A stretch of 64,000 bases of DNA from Nitrosospira multiformis (GCA_017306155.1 JAFKJB010000007.1:62001-126000), one strand, 5' to 3'. Shown: positions 47,505 to 57,806, counted from the first letter of the stretch. Program-made: numbers and translations. Notes: generated from the letters alone by a model not told the origin.

Positions 47505-50177
47505 CTAGCGCACAAATTGAGCCTTTGCCCCTGCGCCCGGCGCGCGCAGTAACGCCGGGAGTATCACCAGCGTACAGATAAGCGTAAAAGCCAATCCCAC
47601 GGTAAGCATTATTCCCATACTCGCAGTGCCCCTGTGCGATGAGAACATCAGGCTTGCGAAATCCACCAGCGCCGTCAGCGCGCTGTAAAAAATCGCACGT
47701 GCAGTGCTGGTGTGGATCAGAATCTCGCTTACCAGTTCATTATTCAGGCTGCGATGCACCATATGCAGGCTGCTATCGATCCCCAGGCCAAGCAAAAGCG
47801 GGAGGGCAATGATATTGGCAAAATTGAACGGAACATCCAGAAGGATTGTGAACGCAGCGGTGAACAGGCTGGACAGCAGCAGCGGGAGCAGGACCAGCAG
47901 CGTGTACTTTACACTGCGCAACAGCACCAGCAGGGCGACGATAATTCCAGCGAGCGCAAGCAAAAACGCCTGCGCGAATGCGTGCACCACCGCCTCGCCT
48001 GCTTCAAGGGTCACCACTGGCGCTCCCGTCACCTCGGGCGCCACTTTCTGTACGCTTCGCACGAAGCGCCGCAATGCATCATTGTCGTTCAGGTCTTCTG
48101 ACGGATAAATCGCCAGGCGATATTCCCCTGACTGGGCGTGCCAGCGACTGCTCAATGATGCCGGCAGATCCTGCTCGCCAAACAGGTTGGCTTCCGTCGC
48201 GGTGCGCAGGTTCTTCAGCGCGGCAGGTAATGTAACCAGCAGATCTCCCTCCACGGATCTCAGCAAAGCGCCCTGCTCGGCAGGGCTGGCTGTACCCAGC
48301 TGTTCAAACAGGGAACTTAAGGATGACCTGAGCTTGCGTGCGGCCGGCACTGACGCATGCTCCGGACGCGCGGCAATAAAACTGTCCAATGCGGCAGCCA
48401 ATGCGTCGAGCGCCTCACGCTGTTTCCAGATGGAACTGTCCACGTGGCGACCCTGCGCCACCATTTCGATCGGCCCCACGGTCAACGTCATTTCCTCGAT
48501 GAGTTGCAGCTTTTCTTCCTGATCCGCCGGCACGAAATCGGGCAGACTGACTACCTTCTCCACCTCGGGAAGCTTGCTCAATGCGTGCGTCAGACGCGCC
48601 AGTTCCTTCTGGTCTTCTGCCAGCACAACGGAATGCCACGGCGAAAGATCGGGCTCCGCCAGGAGCTCACGAAAGGCCTGTATCGCTTTTCCTTTCTGAT
48701 CCTGCAAATTCAGGAGATTGTAGTCGAACCGTACTTGAGGCAGCAGAAGAAGAGCGCCAATCGACGCGGCGAGCGTGACGGCGTAGGTCAGCCTGTGCCA
48801 TTTCAGGGATAACTCCAGAACTCTGCCAACCGACGCTTTCGGTGGAGCAATTGCTTTGGCTTCACGCCGGGTTGGAAGGTAGCGCAGCAGGGCAGGCGCA
48901 ACCGTAAGGGTTACCAGAAGGCTGATAATCATGCCTGTGCCGGAAATCAACCCCAATTCCGCCACGCCGCTGTAATCCGTCGGGATGAATGCGTAAAAGC
49001 CGATTGCGTTAGTGATGGTGCAAGCGGTAAGGGCGGCGCCAGCGTCCCCACCCGAAACATGCAGGGCCTCGGTAGGCGGGTTGCCGCTTTCCAGAATTTC
49101 GCGATAACGCAGCAGAAAGTGAATTGCGAAGTCGGCGCCCAGACCGATGTACAACACGGCAAACGCAATGGAGATCAGGTTGACATGTCCCACCGCGGCG
49201 GTGGCAAATGTCGCCGTTAGAATCAGGCCCATGGCGAGACACACCAGGACGTTGATGATCAGCCCGGCCGCTCGCATCGCAAAATAAAGAACCACAGCGA
49301 CCAGGATAAAGGTGATTATTCCCGCGTATTCCATACCGAGCAGCGAGCTGCTCAGTTCGTCATGCGCTAACGCCACTTCCCCGGTAATATGCAGGCGGAC
49401 TGCTCCATCCTCCGTAATTCCGGCAGCGTCTGCCGCAGCGGATAGCGCCTTGATGGCCTGCTCCCCGGGAAACATCTGATCATAATTGAGCTTCGGCGTG
49501 ACCAGGATCAGTTCCCGGTATTTGCTTTTTTGCGGTTCGCCGCTGAAGAGGGCCTGCCACGACAATGCACGCGGCGATCCTTCCAATCTCGCTCCCAGCG
49601 TATCGCTCACTGCGCCCAGCACCGGGCTGAGCTCCAGAGCGCGGCCCTTCTGTAATTCCTCTACCGCCTCCTTCAGTACATCGGCGAAAGCTGCGAGGGT
49701 AGGGTTTCCGGCAATATGGGCCATCAAAGGCTGTGCTGCCGCGACGCGATCGGTTACCTGCTGCAGTTCCGGAACGCTTTCATAGAGCAGGCCATTGCGT
49801 GTGAAGAAGTCGCCTCCCGTCGGGGAATAGACATCCTCGAAATTGAAAGTGTCTTTTTTCAGGCGCGCGGCAAGGCGTTCGGTTGCCTGACGGACCTGCT
49901 CGGGCGTCGGCGCTTCCAGCACTACCAGAAGCGTGTCGACATCCTGCGGAAATGTCTCGTTGTAGTGGGTGATATTGACACGAAACGGCAAATCCCGTGA
50001 GAGCATGTCGGTTGTGTCGGTATTGATGCCGAGATTGCGCGAGACGTAGATGCTGCATCCTGCGGAAATCAGCAGTGCTGCAAAAAGAACCCAGGCGCCA
50101 TGGCGATAGCAGACGGTGGCCCAGGCTGCAAAAATGCGGTAAACGCGGCTTTCTGAATCGTTGTTTGTCGTGGTCAT
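47505..50177 (-). CDS. hpnN: Hopanoid-associated RND transporter HpnN
   Basis: An 890-residue inner-membrane RND/MMPL-type protein of the hopanoid HpnN family. It has a first membrane helix near residue 35, a large periplasmic loop, a sterol-sensing-like group of helices (about 275-420), another loop and a second group at the C-terminus (about 735-880). HpnN moves hopanoids toward the outer membrane. TYLPTR-like and GLGADFAIHFLLRYRE and LGLGIDSSLHMVHR motifs are visible. It is flanked by mlaA- and mlaC-like genes. Confidence 0.93.
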   Translation of the reverse strand: MTTTNNDSESRVYRIFAAWATVCYRHGAWVLFAALLISAGCSIYVSRNLGINTDTTDMLSRDLPFRVNITHYNETFPQDVDTLLVVLEAPTPEQVRQATERLAARLKKDTFNFEDVYSPTGGDFFTRNGLLYESVPELQQVTDRVAAAQPLMAHIAGNPTLAAFADVLKEAVEELQKGRALELSPVLGAVSDTLGARLEGSPRALSWQALFSGEPQKSKYRELILVTPKLNYDQMFPGEQAIKALSAAADAAGITEDGAVRLHITGEVALAHDELSSSLLGMEYAGIITFILVAVVLYFAMRAAGLIINVLVCLAMGLILTATFATAAVGHVNLISIAFAVLYIGLGADFAIHFLLRYREILESGNPPTEALHVSGGDAGAALTACTITNAIGFYAFIPTDYSGVAELGLISGTGMIISLLVTLTVAPALLRYLPTRREAKAIAPPKASVGRVLELSLKWHRLTYAVTLAASIGALLLLPQVRFDYNLLNLQDQKGKAIQAFRELLAEPDLSPWHSVVLAEDQKELARLTHALSKLPEVEKVVSLPDFVPADQEEKLQLIEEMTLTVGPIEMVAQGRHVDSSIWKQREALDALAAALDSFIAARPEHASVPAARKLRSSLSSLFEQLGTASPAEQGALLRSVEGDLLVTLPAALKNLRTATEANLFGEQDLPASLSSRWHAQSGEYRLAIYPSEDLNDNDALRRFVRSVQKVAPEVTGAPVVTLEAGEAVVHAFAQAFLLALAGIIVALLVLLRSVKYTLLVLLPLLLSSLFTAAFTILLDVPFNFANIIALPLLLGLGIDSSLHMVHRSLNNELVSEILIHTSTARAIFYSALTALVDFASLMFSSHRGTASMGIMLTVGLAFTLICTLVILPALLRAPGAGAKAQFVR

Positions 50178-50333
50178 GCTTGGGAAGCAATGTCGGAGAA
50201 TCGATCCGTGCTCAGAGAATGGCTTCGGGAGTTAACAGCGAGTTAAAAAAGAATCCCGGGCGTTGGCGAGTCAGGATGCAAAAAGGAAAACTTGAAGTGG
50301 CGGTTTTCCTCGGGCCCATCAGGATGCCGTCAT

Positions 50334-50349
50334 ACCCGCGAAAGCGGGT
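50334..50349. repeat. Small GAAA-loop hairpin, REP-like
   Basis: ACCCGC-GAAA-GCGGGT makes a perfect six-base stem with a GAAA tetraloop between hpnM and hpnN. The flanks (CGTCAT before, TCAAAG after) resemble the small palindromic repeats scattered between genes in many proteobacteria. One copy is seen in this window. Confidence 0.45.
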
Positions 50350-50378
50350 TCAAAGATTTGTAGTGAGATTTGCAGTGT

Positions 50379-51005
50379 TCAGTCTTTTCCTGCCTGCTCG
50401 ATCTTCTGCTTGAGCATGTCGACAAGCTTTGGAAAACCATCACGCTGAAGAATGGCACGATACTCGACACGCTTTAATGCCAGATCGCTGACCCCGTCGG
50501 CCATAATATTCACTATATGCCATCCATCCTTTCCCTGCCGCAATATATAGTCGAACCGCACCGGCTCGCCGCTCGCCTGGATCAATTTGCTGCGTATCAT
50601 TACCTGCTCGCGGGGCATGGATTGACGCTCGAGAAATTCGAACTGCTCGCCAGCGTATTCCTTGAACTGACTTGCGTAAGTAGCTATGCTGAGCTTGCGG
50701 AAAGTATCTGTAAAGGTTCGCTGCTGTTCAGCATTCAATTGCGTCCAGTTCCCTCCCAGCGAGGTGCGCGCAATGAAGTCGAGATCATGGGTCTGATTGA
50801 TGATGGGAGCCAGCAATTCGTAGCGTCCCTCGTAGCCGAGTTCCGGGCCCTCACGCATCGCTTTGATGAGCACTTCCTGCAACTGCTCGACAACTTGCTC
50901 CGGCGTTCCCGGCTCCTGGGCCTGACTCCAGGAGGAAGATGCCAGAAGCATCAGGGTAATTATTTGAAGTTGCAGCAGTGACTTCAGTGCAGTCAGGATC
51001 TTCAT
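50379..51005 (-). CDS. hpnM: HpnM/MlaC-family periplasmic lipid-binding protein
   Basis: A 208-residue secreted protein of the Tgt2/MlaC family; hopanoid clusters carry the HpnM subtype. ATG 51005 starts a clean signal peptide (LLQLQIITLMLLASSSWSQA). Mature features include YELLAPIINQTHDLDFIARTSLGGNW, IRSKLIQASGEPVRFDYILRQGKDGW and ADGVSDLALKR. The longest frame reaches 51305 but the extra 100 residues have no family character. It should shuttle lipid between HpnN and MlaA-like lipoprotein. Confidence 0.92.
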   Translation of the reverse strand: MKILTALKSLLQLQIITLMLLASSSWSQAQEPGTPEQVVEQLQEVLIKAMREGPELGYEGRYELLAPIINQTHDLDFIARTSLGGNWTQLNAEQQRTFTDTFRKLSIATYASQFKEYAGEQFEFLERQSMPREQVMIRSKLIQASGEPVRFDYILRQGKDGWHIVNIMADGVSDLALKRVEYRAILQRDGFPKLVDMLKQKIEQAGKD

Positions 51006-51359
51006 GTTGATAATTTTATAGCAGTTCGTTTCATGCACGTGATCGACAGGGTGTCGCATCCGGCAATATTCGTTGTGATATCCGACCACGCGGTCTTGCA
51101 TCGAGCGGGACGATATTTTCCAATGCTTCGGAAATCCGACACCCCATCGTGACACTTCTATAATTACATCCACATCCCGAACCGCTTTAGCGGTTTTGCC
51201 GGGTATTTGACAGGATCGGACGGATCCAGCCATGATCCGATCGACCCGCTCCTGTAAAGTGGTCAAGTTGTCTCGACCAGACTCAGCATCAAACCCAGCG
51301 CGCATTGACTTTTATGGTTGCCGATCAACGCAGTATCGCCGTTTCGGCAACAGGCAACG
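51006..51359. other. 354-base intergenic region between hpnH and hpnM
   Basis: No gene is supported. A short perfect hairpin, AACCGC-TTTA-GCGGTT (51180-51195), lies in the middle; it has T residues after it on the plus strand only, so it does not fit a terminator for hpnH. A promoter for hpnM may lie here. Confidence 0.4.
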
Positions 51360-52469
51360 CTATCGCTCTATTTTGACCGGAATTCCTGCAAGCGTCGCCG
51401 GGGTTTTCAATTCCTCTCGCGCCCATTTCGGTGTAGGCTCCGCCACCATCGGTCCCGTTGTTTTCGGTCCCCTGATGGATGTGATCAATGCTTTCAGCGG
51501 ATGCTGCAGCATATCTTCCACCGCTGTGGCTTCATAACCGCAATGCGCCATGCATTGAGCGCACTTCGGATTGCTGCTATTGCCGTATTTATCCCACGGA
51601 GTATCATCCAGCAGTTCCTGGAAACTGGATGCATATCCTTCATCCGGAAGCAGATAGCAAGGCTTTTGCCAACCGAAAATATTGCGTGTCGGATTTCCCC
51701 AGGGCGTGCACTGATAGTTCTGGTTGCCCGCGAGAAAATCGAGATAAAGCGACGAGTGATTCAGCTTCCATTTGCGGGTCTTGCCTATCTTGAAAATGCC
51801 TCTGAAGAGATTCTTGGTATCCTTTCCTTTAATGAAGATATCCTGCCTGGGGGCGCGCTCATAACTGAAACCGGGCGCAATCGTCGCACCCTCGACCCCC
51901 AGGTCCATTGCATAGTCGAGGAATTCCGCAACATCTTCCGGTGTCTCGCCCTGGAACAAGGTGCAGTTGACGGTAACCCTGAATCCCTTTGCAACCGCCA
52001 GTTTTATAGCCTCGACCGCACGGTCGAACACCCCGTCCTGACAGACAGAAGCGTCATGCCTTTCCTTCAGGCCATCCAGATGGATGGAAAAGGTCAAATA
52101 AGGAGAAGGAGTATAGTCGTCGATCTTCTTTTTCAGCAAAAGCGCATTGGTACACAGGTAAACATATTTCCTGCGCGCAACGATGCCTCTGACGATCTCT
52201 GGCATTTCCTTATGTATCAATGGCTCCCCACCCGGGATGGAAACCATGGGCGCTCCGCACTCATCGACCGCCTCCATACATTCATCATATGACATCCGCT
52301 TGTCGAGGATGTGATCTGGGTAATCGATCTTACCGCAGCCGGCGCAGGCCAGATTACACCGGAACAGGGGTTCCAGCATCAAGACCATAGGATATTTTTT
52401 CACTCCTCCCAACTTTTGCTTGAGCAGGTAGGTGCCGATAGCTATCTGTTGACGTAAAGGAACTCCCAT
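51360..52469 (-). CDS. hpnH: Adenosylhopene-forming radical SAM enzyme HpnH
   Basis: It joins a 5'-deoxyadenosyl radical to diploptene to make adenosylhopane, the first step of side-chain extension. The radical SAM cluster motif CNLACAGC is visible in LEPLFRCNLACAGCGKIDYP, and GGEPLIH and SIHLDG follow; C-terminal cysteines lie in KCAQCMAHCGYE. ATG 52469 has GGAGG eight bases upstream and gives 369 residues; the frame extends to a TTG at 52484. It acts just before HpnG, encoded in the same region. Confidence 0.96.
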   Translation of the reverse strand: MGVPLRQQIAIGTYLLKQKLGGVKKYPMVLMLEPLFRCNLACAGCGKIDYPDHILDKRMSYDECMEAVDECGAPMVSIPGGEPLIHKEMPEIVRGIVARRKYVYLCTNALLLKKKIDDYTPSPYLTFSIHLDGLKERHDASVCQDGVFDRAVEAIKLAVAKGFRVTVNCTLFQGETPEDVAEFLDYAMDLGVEGATIAPGFSYERAPRQDIFIKGKDTKNLFRGIFKIGKTRKWKLNHSSLYLDFLAGNQNYQCTPWGNPTRNIFGWQKPCYLLPDEGYASSFQELLDDTPWDKYGNSSNPKCAQCMAHCGYEATAVEDMLQHPLKALITSIRGPKTTGPMVAEPTPKWAREELKTPATLAGIPVKIER

Positions 52470-52962
52470 GTATAAATCCTCCAAAAAACTTCCGTAAACT
52501 TTATTAAAGTCAGGTTGGGATCACCCTGATCTTTCCTGTTGTTTTGCAGGTGCTGAAGTTGTCTGAAATTGCGCCCAGGCACTTCAATCCTGGTTCGTTT
52601 TTGCGAAATCTCGAAAAAAATGATCTGGGCCCGTCACTCGAAATAGGGCAGTCAGGCGACGAGCTTTGCTGAAACCAGCTGTATTTTTCCCTTCTATTAC
52701 TTGCATCCCGTCTTTCGATCTGACAGTTATTTGTCATTCTTCCTGGCCGGATTGCTGTGATGTTTTATCCTGTAAGCATGTTAACACGTATATTTCCCAA
52801 ACTAAACTCACAACTCATCCAGGGTTAAACCGCACGGAGGACCATAACTTATGACCACTTTTCCTGGAAAGGGCTGTAATCCCAGCAAGGTTGCTCAGTG
52901 ATCGATCAACCGGGCTCATCAGAAGTCGCGGCTCGATGCAGTTGGCATTTAATCGAAGGTGG
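52470..52962. other. Intergenic region between the porin terminator and hpnH
   Basis: This 493-base gap should hold the hpnH promoter. A 16-codon plus-strand frame at 52851-52901 follows a GGAGG, but it has no recognisable features. No RNA family is recognised. Confidence 0.35.
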
Positions 52963-52991
52963 AAAAAAAGGGCGCCGAAGCGCCCTTTTTT
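52963..52991 (-). terminator. Intrinsic terminator of the porin gene
   Basis: GGGCGC-CGAA-GCGCCC is a perfect GC stem with a tetraloop, flanked by seven A and six T, 15 bases after the porin stop. It can work in both directions. Confidence 0.93.
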
Positions 52992-53005
52992 CTGTTGGAC
53001 GACAA

Positions 53006-54283
53006 TCAGAAATTGTGGCGAAGACCGATGGTGAAGGTACTCCGGTTGGCGCCGGGAGGTGCATAGCCGGGTGCGGTGTAGTTCACCGTTGCGCCGGGAG
53101 CGGTAGCCAGGTCATTTATAGCTGCGGCATTCGGATTGGTTACGTACACATGCTGATAGCCACCGAACACGCTGGTGCGCTTGCTCAGGTTGTGAATTGC
53201 GCCGACGGTAAAGCTGTCGGCCTTGCGTGCCTGCGCGTTGTTGACGCCGCCAGCGTGGGCCTTGGTCATACCGCCCTGCGCCACCAGCGTGGTGTTGCCC
53301 CATCTGTATTGGGCACTGGCAAACCAGAGATTTCCGTCTCCGCCCCAGTTCATGGCGGAGTTGCACTGACCGGAAACGAGTCCCGAATCGAGCGGATTCG
53401 CCGTCAGGGAGGCAGCAGTGCTACAAGTGGCGGCTCCCAGTGCATTGTTGACATCTTCATACTGGCCGCTCAGCTTGAAATTTTCCCAGGCCCAGGAAGC
53501 GCCGACACGCCATATTTCTTCTGATCTGAGACCCATGCTTTTCTGGAGGCCGCTGGCATTATCCCGCGAATAGCCACCAAAGATATCGAGGCCCATGCCC
53601 ATGAAATCGGCATGGTATTTGGCCGCCGCCTGTCCATCGAATTCGCCGTTGCGTCCGCCAGTATTGCCATTGCTGCCCAGGCCGCCAGGAAGGAGACCGG
53701 AAATGATGCTGCCGTTCTGGAGAGGATTGAGGGAATTGGCATCACCGGGCATCAAAATACCCGAGAAAGTGAATCCTTCGATGCTTGCGGAGTCATAACG
53801 AATGGCGCTGTTGACGAAAGTATTCGCACCGGAACCCATGCCATTGGCTGAACCGGTCATGGTACCGCCGGCGCCATTCGCTTGCAGGGTGGTGTAGGCG
53901 AACGGATCGATTGTCATACCCCCGGCAAAGTCCTTGAAGGGAGACTGGAGGCGGCCAAACCTGACATCGCCCCAATGGCTGTGGGAGAGGCCGACCCACT
54001 GCTCACGGGGGGTGGTGGCGGAACCGGAGCCGGTATTCAGCCCGAATTCGAGGCGGGCATTTGCTTTCAGGCCATTGCCCAGATCTTCTGTAACCTGCAG
54101 ACCCCAGCGGGAAGAGCGGGAATTGTCCTGGAGTGCTCCCTGGCTGGGCTGGCTGGCGAAATCAACCAGACTGTATTCAGCTTGTGCCCGACCAAAAAGC
54201 GTAACGTTTGTCCCCTGAGCGGATGCAACCACCGGGGCCGCGAGTGCACCGGCGGCGGCCAGTGCAATCAGTTTCTTTTTCAT
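53006..54283 (-). CDS. General Gram-negative porin
   Basis: A 425-residue trimeric beta-barrel porin of the betaproteobacterial OmpC/PhoE-like type (Porin_4). ATG 54283 has AAGGAGA eight bases upstream and starts the signal peptide MKKKLIALAAAGALAAPVVASA; the mature part opens QGTNVTLFGRAQAEYS and ends with the assembly signal FTIGLRHNF. Glycine-rich loops and LGNGLKANARLEFGLN are typical. It has its own terminator and is monocistronic. Substrate preference is unknown. Confidence 0.94.
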   Translation of the reverse strand: MKKKLIALAAAGALAAPVVASAQGTNVTLFGRAQAEYSLVDFASQPSQGALQDNSRSSRWGLQVTEDLGNGLKANARLEFGLNTGSGSATTPREQWVGLSHSHWGDVRFGRLQSPFKDFAGGMTIDPFAYTTLQANGAGGTMTGSANGMGSGANTFVNSAIRYDSASIEGFTFSGILMPGDANSLNPLQNGSIISGLLPGGLGSNGNTGGRNGEFDGQAAAKYHADFMGMGLDIFGGYSRDNASGLQKSMGLRSEEIWRVGASWAWENFKLSGQYEDVNNALGAATCSTAASLTANPLDSGLVSGQCNSAMNWGGDGNLWFASAQYRWGNTTLVAQGGMTKAHAGGVNNAQARKADSFTVGAIHNLSKRTSVFGGYQHVYVTNPNAAAINDLATAPGATVNYTAPGYAPPGANRSTFTIGLRHNF

Positions 54284-54529
54284 GTGGAAAATCTCCTTTA
54301 AAGTTGAAACGGTGGGGCCTCGCACCGACCCTATTTCGGTGGGAGTTTATTCCCGCTGCCTGGACCTCCCGAAAATGAGAGGGTTGAGAGATTGTGCCTA
54401 ACGTAACAACGCCTAGCAAGGAAATAAAGAGAGTTTGAGAACTGGATAAGAATATGTGTTGCTTTTTTGCAACAAAAGCACACGGGACCTATGTGGGTCG
54501 GGTGCAACCCGGACGACCGATAAATTACT

Positions 54530-55363
54530 CTACCCGAACAACCTCGTCAGCTCGGCCCCGGGATCAGGAGCACGCATGAAGGCTTCCCCTACGAGGAAGA
54601 TGTCTACTCCCTGCCCGCGCATCAGCGCCACATCGTCGGGTGTGAGTATTCCGCTTTCGGTGATGGTCATGCGGTCTGGCGAAATGCGGTCGAGCAGATG
54701 CAGGGTCGTATCCAGGCGGGTTTCAAATGTATGCAGGTTGCGGTTATTGATACCAATCAGGGGAGACCCCAGCTCCAGCGCGAGTTCCAGTTCCGCACCA
54801 TCATGAACCTCGACCAGAACGGCCATCCCGAGCACATGAGCCAGCGATTCCAGCTTGCGCATTTCCGCTACTGCTTCTTCCTCCTGGCGGTGACCCCCGA
54901 CCGAAATGAAAGGATCGCGGAAGGCGGCGACAATGATGAGGATGCAATCCGCGCCCATGAGCCGCGCCTCGGCCACCTGATATTCATTTAGCATAAAATC
55001 CTTGCGCAGGAGCGGCAGATCGCAGGCGCTTCTGGCCTGCTTCAGATATTCCGCGCTGCCACGGAAATATGGCTGGTCCGTCAGAACCGACAGACAGGCC
55101 GCGCCATGCTGGGCATAGCTCACGGCGATAGCCGCGGGGTCGAACTGTTCGCGCAACACGCCCTTGCTGGGGCTGGCCTTCTTTATTTCCGCAATGACGG
55201 CCGGCAATCCCAGGGCAAGCTTCTTGCGAAGCGCGCCAACGAAATCCCTTGGCGGCGGTAACGCCTCCGCCTGGCGAAGAAGCACGGCAAGAGAACTCCG
55301 CGCTTTCAATGCCGCAATCTCCTGTCGCTTTGTCGCCAGAATCTCCTGAAGAATATTAGCCAT
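54530..55363 (-). CDS. trpC: Indole-3-glycerol phosphate synthase
   Basis: A 277-residue TIM-barrel enzyme of tryptophan synthesis. It has [35 protein letters not shown] (catalytic lysine), [34 protein letters not shown] and [15 protein letters not shown] 55363 lies two bases after the trpD stop; the frame runs on to a TTG at 55369. It ends the trpG-trpD-trpC unit. Confidence 0.97.
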   Translation of the reverse strand: MANILQEILATKRQEIAALKARSSLAVLLRQAEALPPPRDFVGALRKKLALGLPAVIAEIKKASPSKGVLREQFDPAAIAVSYAQHGAACLSVLTDQPYFRGSAEYLKQARSACDLPLLRKDFMLNEYQVAEARLMGADCILIIVAAFRDPFISVGGHRQEEEAVAEMRKLESLAHVLGMAVLVEVHDGAELELALELGSPLIGINNRNLHTFETRLDTTLHLLDRISPDRMTITESGILTPDDVALMRGQGVDIFLVGEAFMRAPDPGAELTRLFG

Positions 55364-55365
55364 GA

Positions 55366-56418
55366 TCAAACGAGAGAAACCTCGCCGCGGTTCTGCCGGT
55401 TTGAGAATTCCACCAGCTCCTGCAATTTTTCCCTCGCAGCACCGCTTTCTATAACGGCATGCGCTTTTTTTACGCCTTGCGCGAGCGACTCTGCGGCACC
55501 TGCCACATAAATCGTGGCACCCGCATTCAGCAATACGATATCCCGCGGCGGGCCAGGCTGATTATTCAATACCGCTCTCAGCATCTCCGCGGACTGAGCG
55601 GTGTCATGCGCCTGTATTGTTTCAATGGCAGCTGTTTTCATGCCGAAATCTTCAGGCCTGAGGGTATATTCGAGGACCTCTCCATGCCTGAGTTCGCCTA
55701 CCAGCGTCTCGCCGGCTATCGTGATCTCATCCAGCCCGCCCTGGTTGCTGGTGCCATGAACCACCATGACGTGACGGCTGCCCAGGCGATGCAAAACGCG
55801 TGGGATGATACCCACGAGATCGGGATGAAATACGCCCAGCAGTTGATTTTTTGCTCCTGCGGGATTCGTCAGCGGCCCGAGGATATTAAACAGGGTGCGC
55901 ACCCCCAGCTCGCGCCGTACGGGGCCAGCATGTTTCATGGCACTGTGAAAATTGGGCGCGAACATGAAACCGAGACCGATTTCACTTATGTTCTCCGCTA
56001 TTTGCGCCGGTGTCTGGTCGAGGTTGACGCCCAATGCTTCGAGCACATCGGCACTTCCCGATTTGCTGGAAACAGAGCGCCCCCCATGTTTCGCCACCCG
56101 CGCGCCGGCAGCCGCGGCGACGAAAGCGGCGGTGGTGGAAATATTGAAAGTATGGGCGCTATCGCCTCCCGTTCCACATGTATCGACGAGGTGGCGGTCA
56201 TCCCGCACTTCCACACGGGTGGCAAATTCGCGCATCACCTGTGCCGCAGCAGCGATCTCGCCCACGGTTTCCTTCTTCACACGCAAGCCGGTTATAATCG
56301 CTGAAATCAACGTGGGGGAGAGTTCTCCGCGCATGATCTGCCGCATGAGCGACAGCATTTCATCATGAAAGATTTCACGGTGCTCGATGAGGCGCGTCAG
56401 TGCTTCCTGTGGGCTCAC
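55366..56418 (-). CDS. trpD: Anthranilate phosphoribosyltransferase
   Basis: It joins anthranilate to PRPP. Family motifs are [17 protein letters not shown] (PRPP site), [21 protein letters not shown] and [10 protein letters not shown]. Length 350 is normal. The ATG overlaps the trpG stop by four bases, and trpC follows with almost no gap, so the three are co-translated. Confidence 0.97.
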   Translation of the reverse strand: MSPQEALTRLIEHREIFHDEMLSLMRQIMRGELSPTLISAIITGLRVKKETVGEIAAAAQVMREFATRVEVRDDRHLVDTCGTGGDSAHTFNISTTAAFVAAAAGARVAKHGGRSVSSKSGSADVLEALGVNLDQTPAQIAENISEIGLGFMFAPNFHSAMKHAGPVRRELGVRTLFNILGPLTNPAGAKNQLLGVFHPDLVGIIPRVLHRLGSRHVMVVHGTSNQGGLDEITIAGETLVGELRHGEVLEYTLRPEDFGMKTAAIETIQAHDTAQSAEMLRAVLNNQPGPPRDIVLLNAGATIYVAGAAESLAQGVKKAHAVIESGAAREKLQELVEFSNRQNRGEVSLV

Positions 56419-57050
56419 AATGGCCCGCTGCTGAGTGATACCGTCCCTTCAGCCCTTTCAGCCGTCTGGCCGGGATTCATGCTTCGTTCAGATTTCAGGA
56501 AATTCCCGAGCAATGTGTGTCCATGCTCGGTCAGAATGGATTCCGGGTGAAACTGCACCCCTTCGATGGGCAGAGTCTTGTGACGCACCCCCATGATTTC
56601 TCCGTCTTCAGTCCAGGCGGTGATTTCCAGGCAGTCGGGCAGGGTTTCCCGTTCAATGACAAGAGAGTGGTAACGGATTGCGGTGAACGGATTGGGCAAA
56701 CCACGAAACACTCCTGCCCCGTCATGAAAGATAAACGAGGTCTTGCCATGCATGGGTTGCGTTGCATGGACAATTTTGCCGCCGAAGGCCTGGCCTATGC
56801 TCTGATGACCGAGACAGACACCCAGCAGGGGAACCTGCTCATTGTAGTGCTCGATCAGGGGTATGGATATTCCAGCCTTGCTCGGCGTGCACGGGCCGGG
56901 CGAAATCACGATGCGCTCAGGCTTTAACTGTGCAACTTCCTGAGGCGTGATTTCATCGTTGCGAAACACTTTCACTTCCTCGCCCAGTTCGCCAAAATAC
57001 TGAACCAGGTTATAAGTGAAGGAATCGTAATTATCGATCATCAACAGCAT
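56415..57050 (-). CDS. trpG: Anthranilate synthase component II (glutaminase)
   Basis: A class I glutamine amidotransferase that passes ammonia to TrpE, or to PabB when shared. [18 protein letters not shown] starts the protein; the nucleophile Cys lies in [18 protein letters not shown] and the His-Glu pair in [16 protein letters not shown] 57050 gives 211 residues, slightly longer than usual at the C-terminus. trpE is not adjacent: the gene upstream is an unrelated basic protein. Confidence 0.95.
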   Translation of the reverse strand: MLLMIDNYDSFTYNLVQYFGELGEEVKVFRNDEITPQEVAQLKPERIVISPGPCTPSKAGISIPLIEHYNEQVPLLGVCLGHQSIGQAFGGKIVHATQPMHGKTSFIFHDGAGVFRGLPNPFTAIRYHSLVIERETLPDCLEITAWTEDGEIMGVRHKTLPIEGVQFHPESILTEHGHTLLGNFLKSERSMNPGQTAERAEGTVSLSSGPL

Positions 57051-57335
57051 AGCAAGAAACCCACCCGATGAAGTCCACCCTGACATGCAGGTGCCGCTCA
57101 TATCTTATTTTACGCTGAAGCTGGGGGGATAAAACAGGATAGCGAAGAAACTTGCATTATCTCTTCTCCCAATCCGGGAGGCAAGGCCAACAGAAAGAAG
57201 TTTGGCACGCCGACTCTTTCAAACAAAGGACCGAGCGTCCATGGGGTGGAAAGAGATAGGAAGAAATTCCCTGTTGCCCGAGTCGACGTGGGGCAGCGAT
57301 CGATGAGAAACCGCTGATGAGAAGTCGCTATGTGG

Positions 57336-57806
57336 TCACTCGATCCGTTCCATGGCAGCGAGAAGTCCGGCATCGTCCATTTGCGCCAGCACGAGAATGC
57401 CAGCCCGCAAAATCTCGCTCTTCTTCGCCGGCCGGCCCTGATCCAGGCAACGTTTCTTGAGCACGGAAATCTGCTTGTGCTCGCTCTCGGGAATAGAATA
57501 ACTGTCGCGTATCCGTTTATTTTTCTTCGGCCTCGCGGTATTGGAAAATTCTTCCGCATTCTCGCCCGTTTCCTTCTCTGATCTTGACTTTGCCGGGCGC
57601 TTCCGCGGCTTGTCCTCTTTCGGGCTGTGCGGGCTGGTCTTGTCCGATGCCGGCGATCTGCGAGGACTGACAACTTCCGCTGGTGTTCCTGTCAGAAGGA
57701 CGGGAATTTGCCCGGCGTTTTGTGATACTGCCGCTTCCTTTGCTGTCCGGCCGGTTTTTTTTGAATTCTGTGTTCTTGAATTCTGCTTGCGCGCTGCTGG
57801 CGTCAT
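57336..57806 (-). CDS. Basic protein with C-terminal RHH-like domain
   Basis: A 156-residue protein. The first 95 residues are rich in Lys, Ser, Pro and Arg and look disordered, like histone H1-type tails. The last 60 (KRIRDSYSIPESEHKQISVLKK...GRPAKKSEILRAGILVLAQM) resemble a small ribbon-helix-helix-like domain common in Burkholderia-related bacteria as a protein of unknown function. Nucleic-acid binding is inferred. AGGAG precedes the ATG. It stands between the coiled-coil gene and trpG on the same strand. Confidence 0.75.
   Translation of the reverse strand: MTPAARKQNSRTQNSKKTGRTAKEAAVSQNAGQIPVLLTGTPAEVVSPRRSPASDKTSPHSPKEDKPRKRPAKSRSEKETGENAEEFSNTARPKKNKRIRDSYSIPESEHKQISVLKKRCLDQGRPAKKSEILRAGILVLAQMDDAGLLAAMERIE

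Noticed and set aside
52851-52901. 16-codon open frame after a GGAGG
   Set aside because: Too short to judge, no leader-peptide character and no linked downstream gene on that strand.
57110-57673. 187-codon minus-strand frame overlapping the basic RHH-like gene
   Set aside because: It shares bases with the 156-residue protein in another frame; that protein has a good ribosome-binding site and a known C-terminal pattern, this one has neither.
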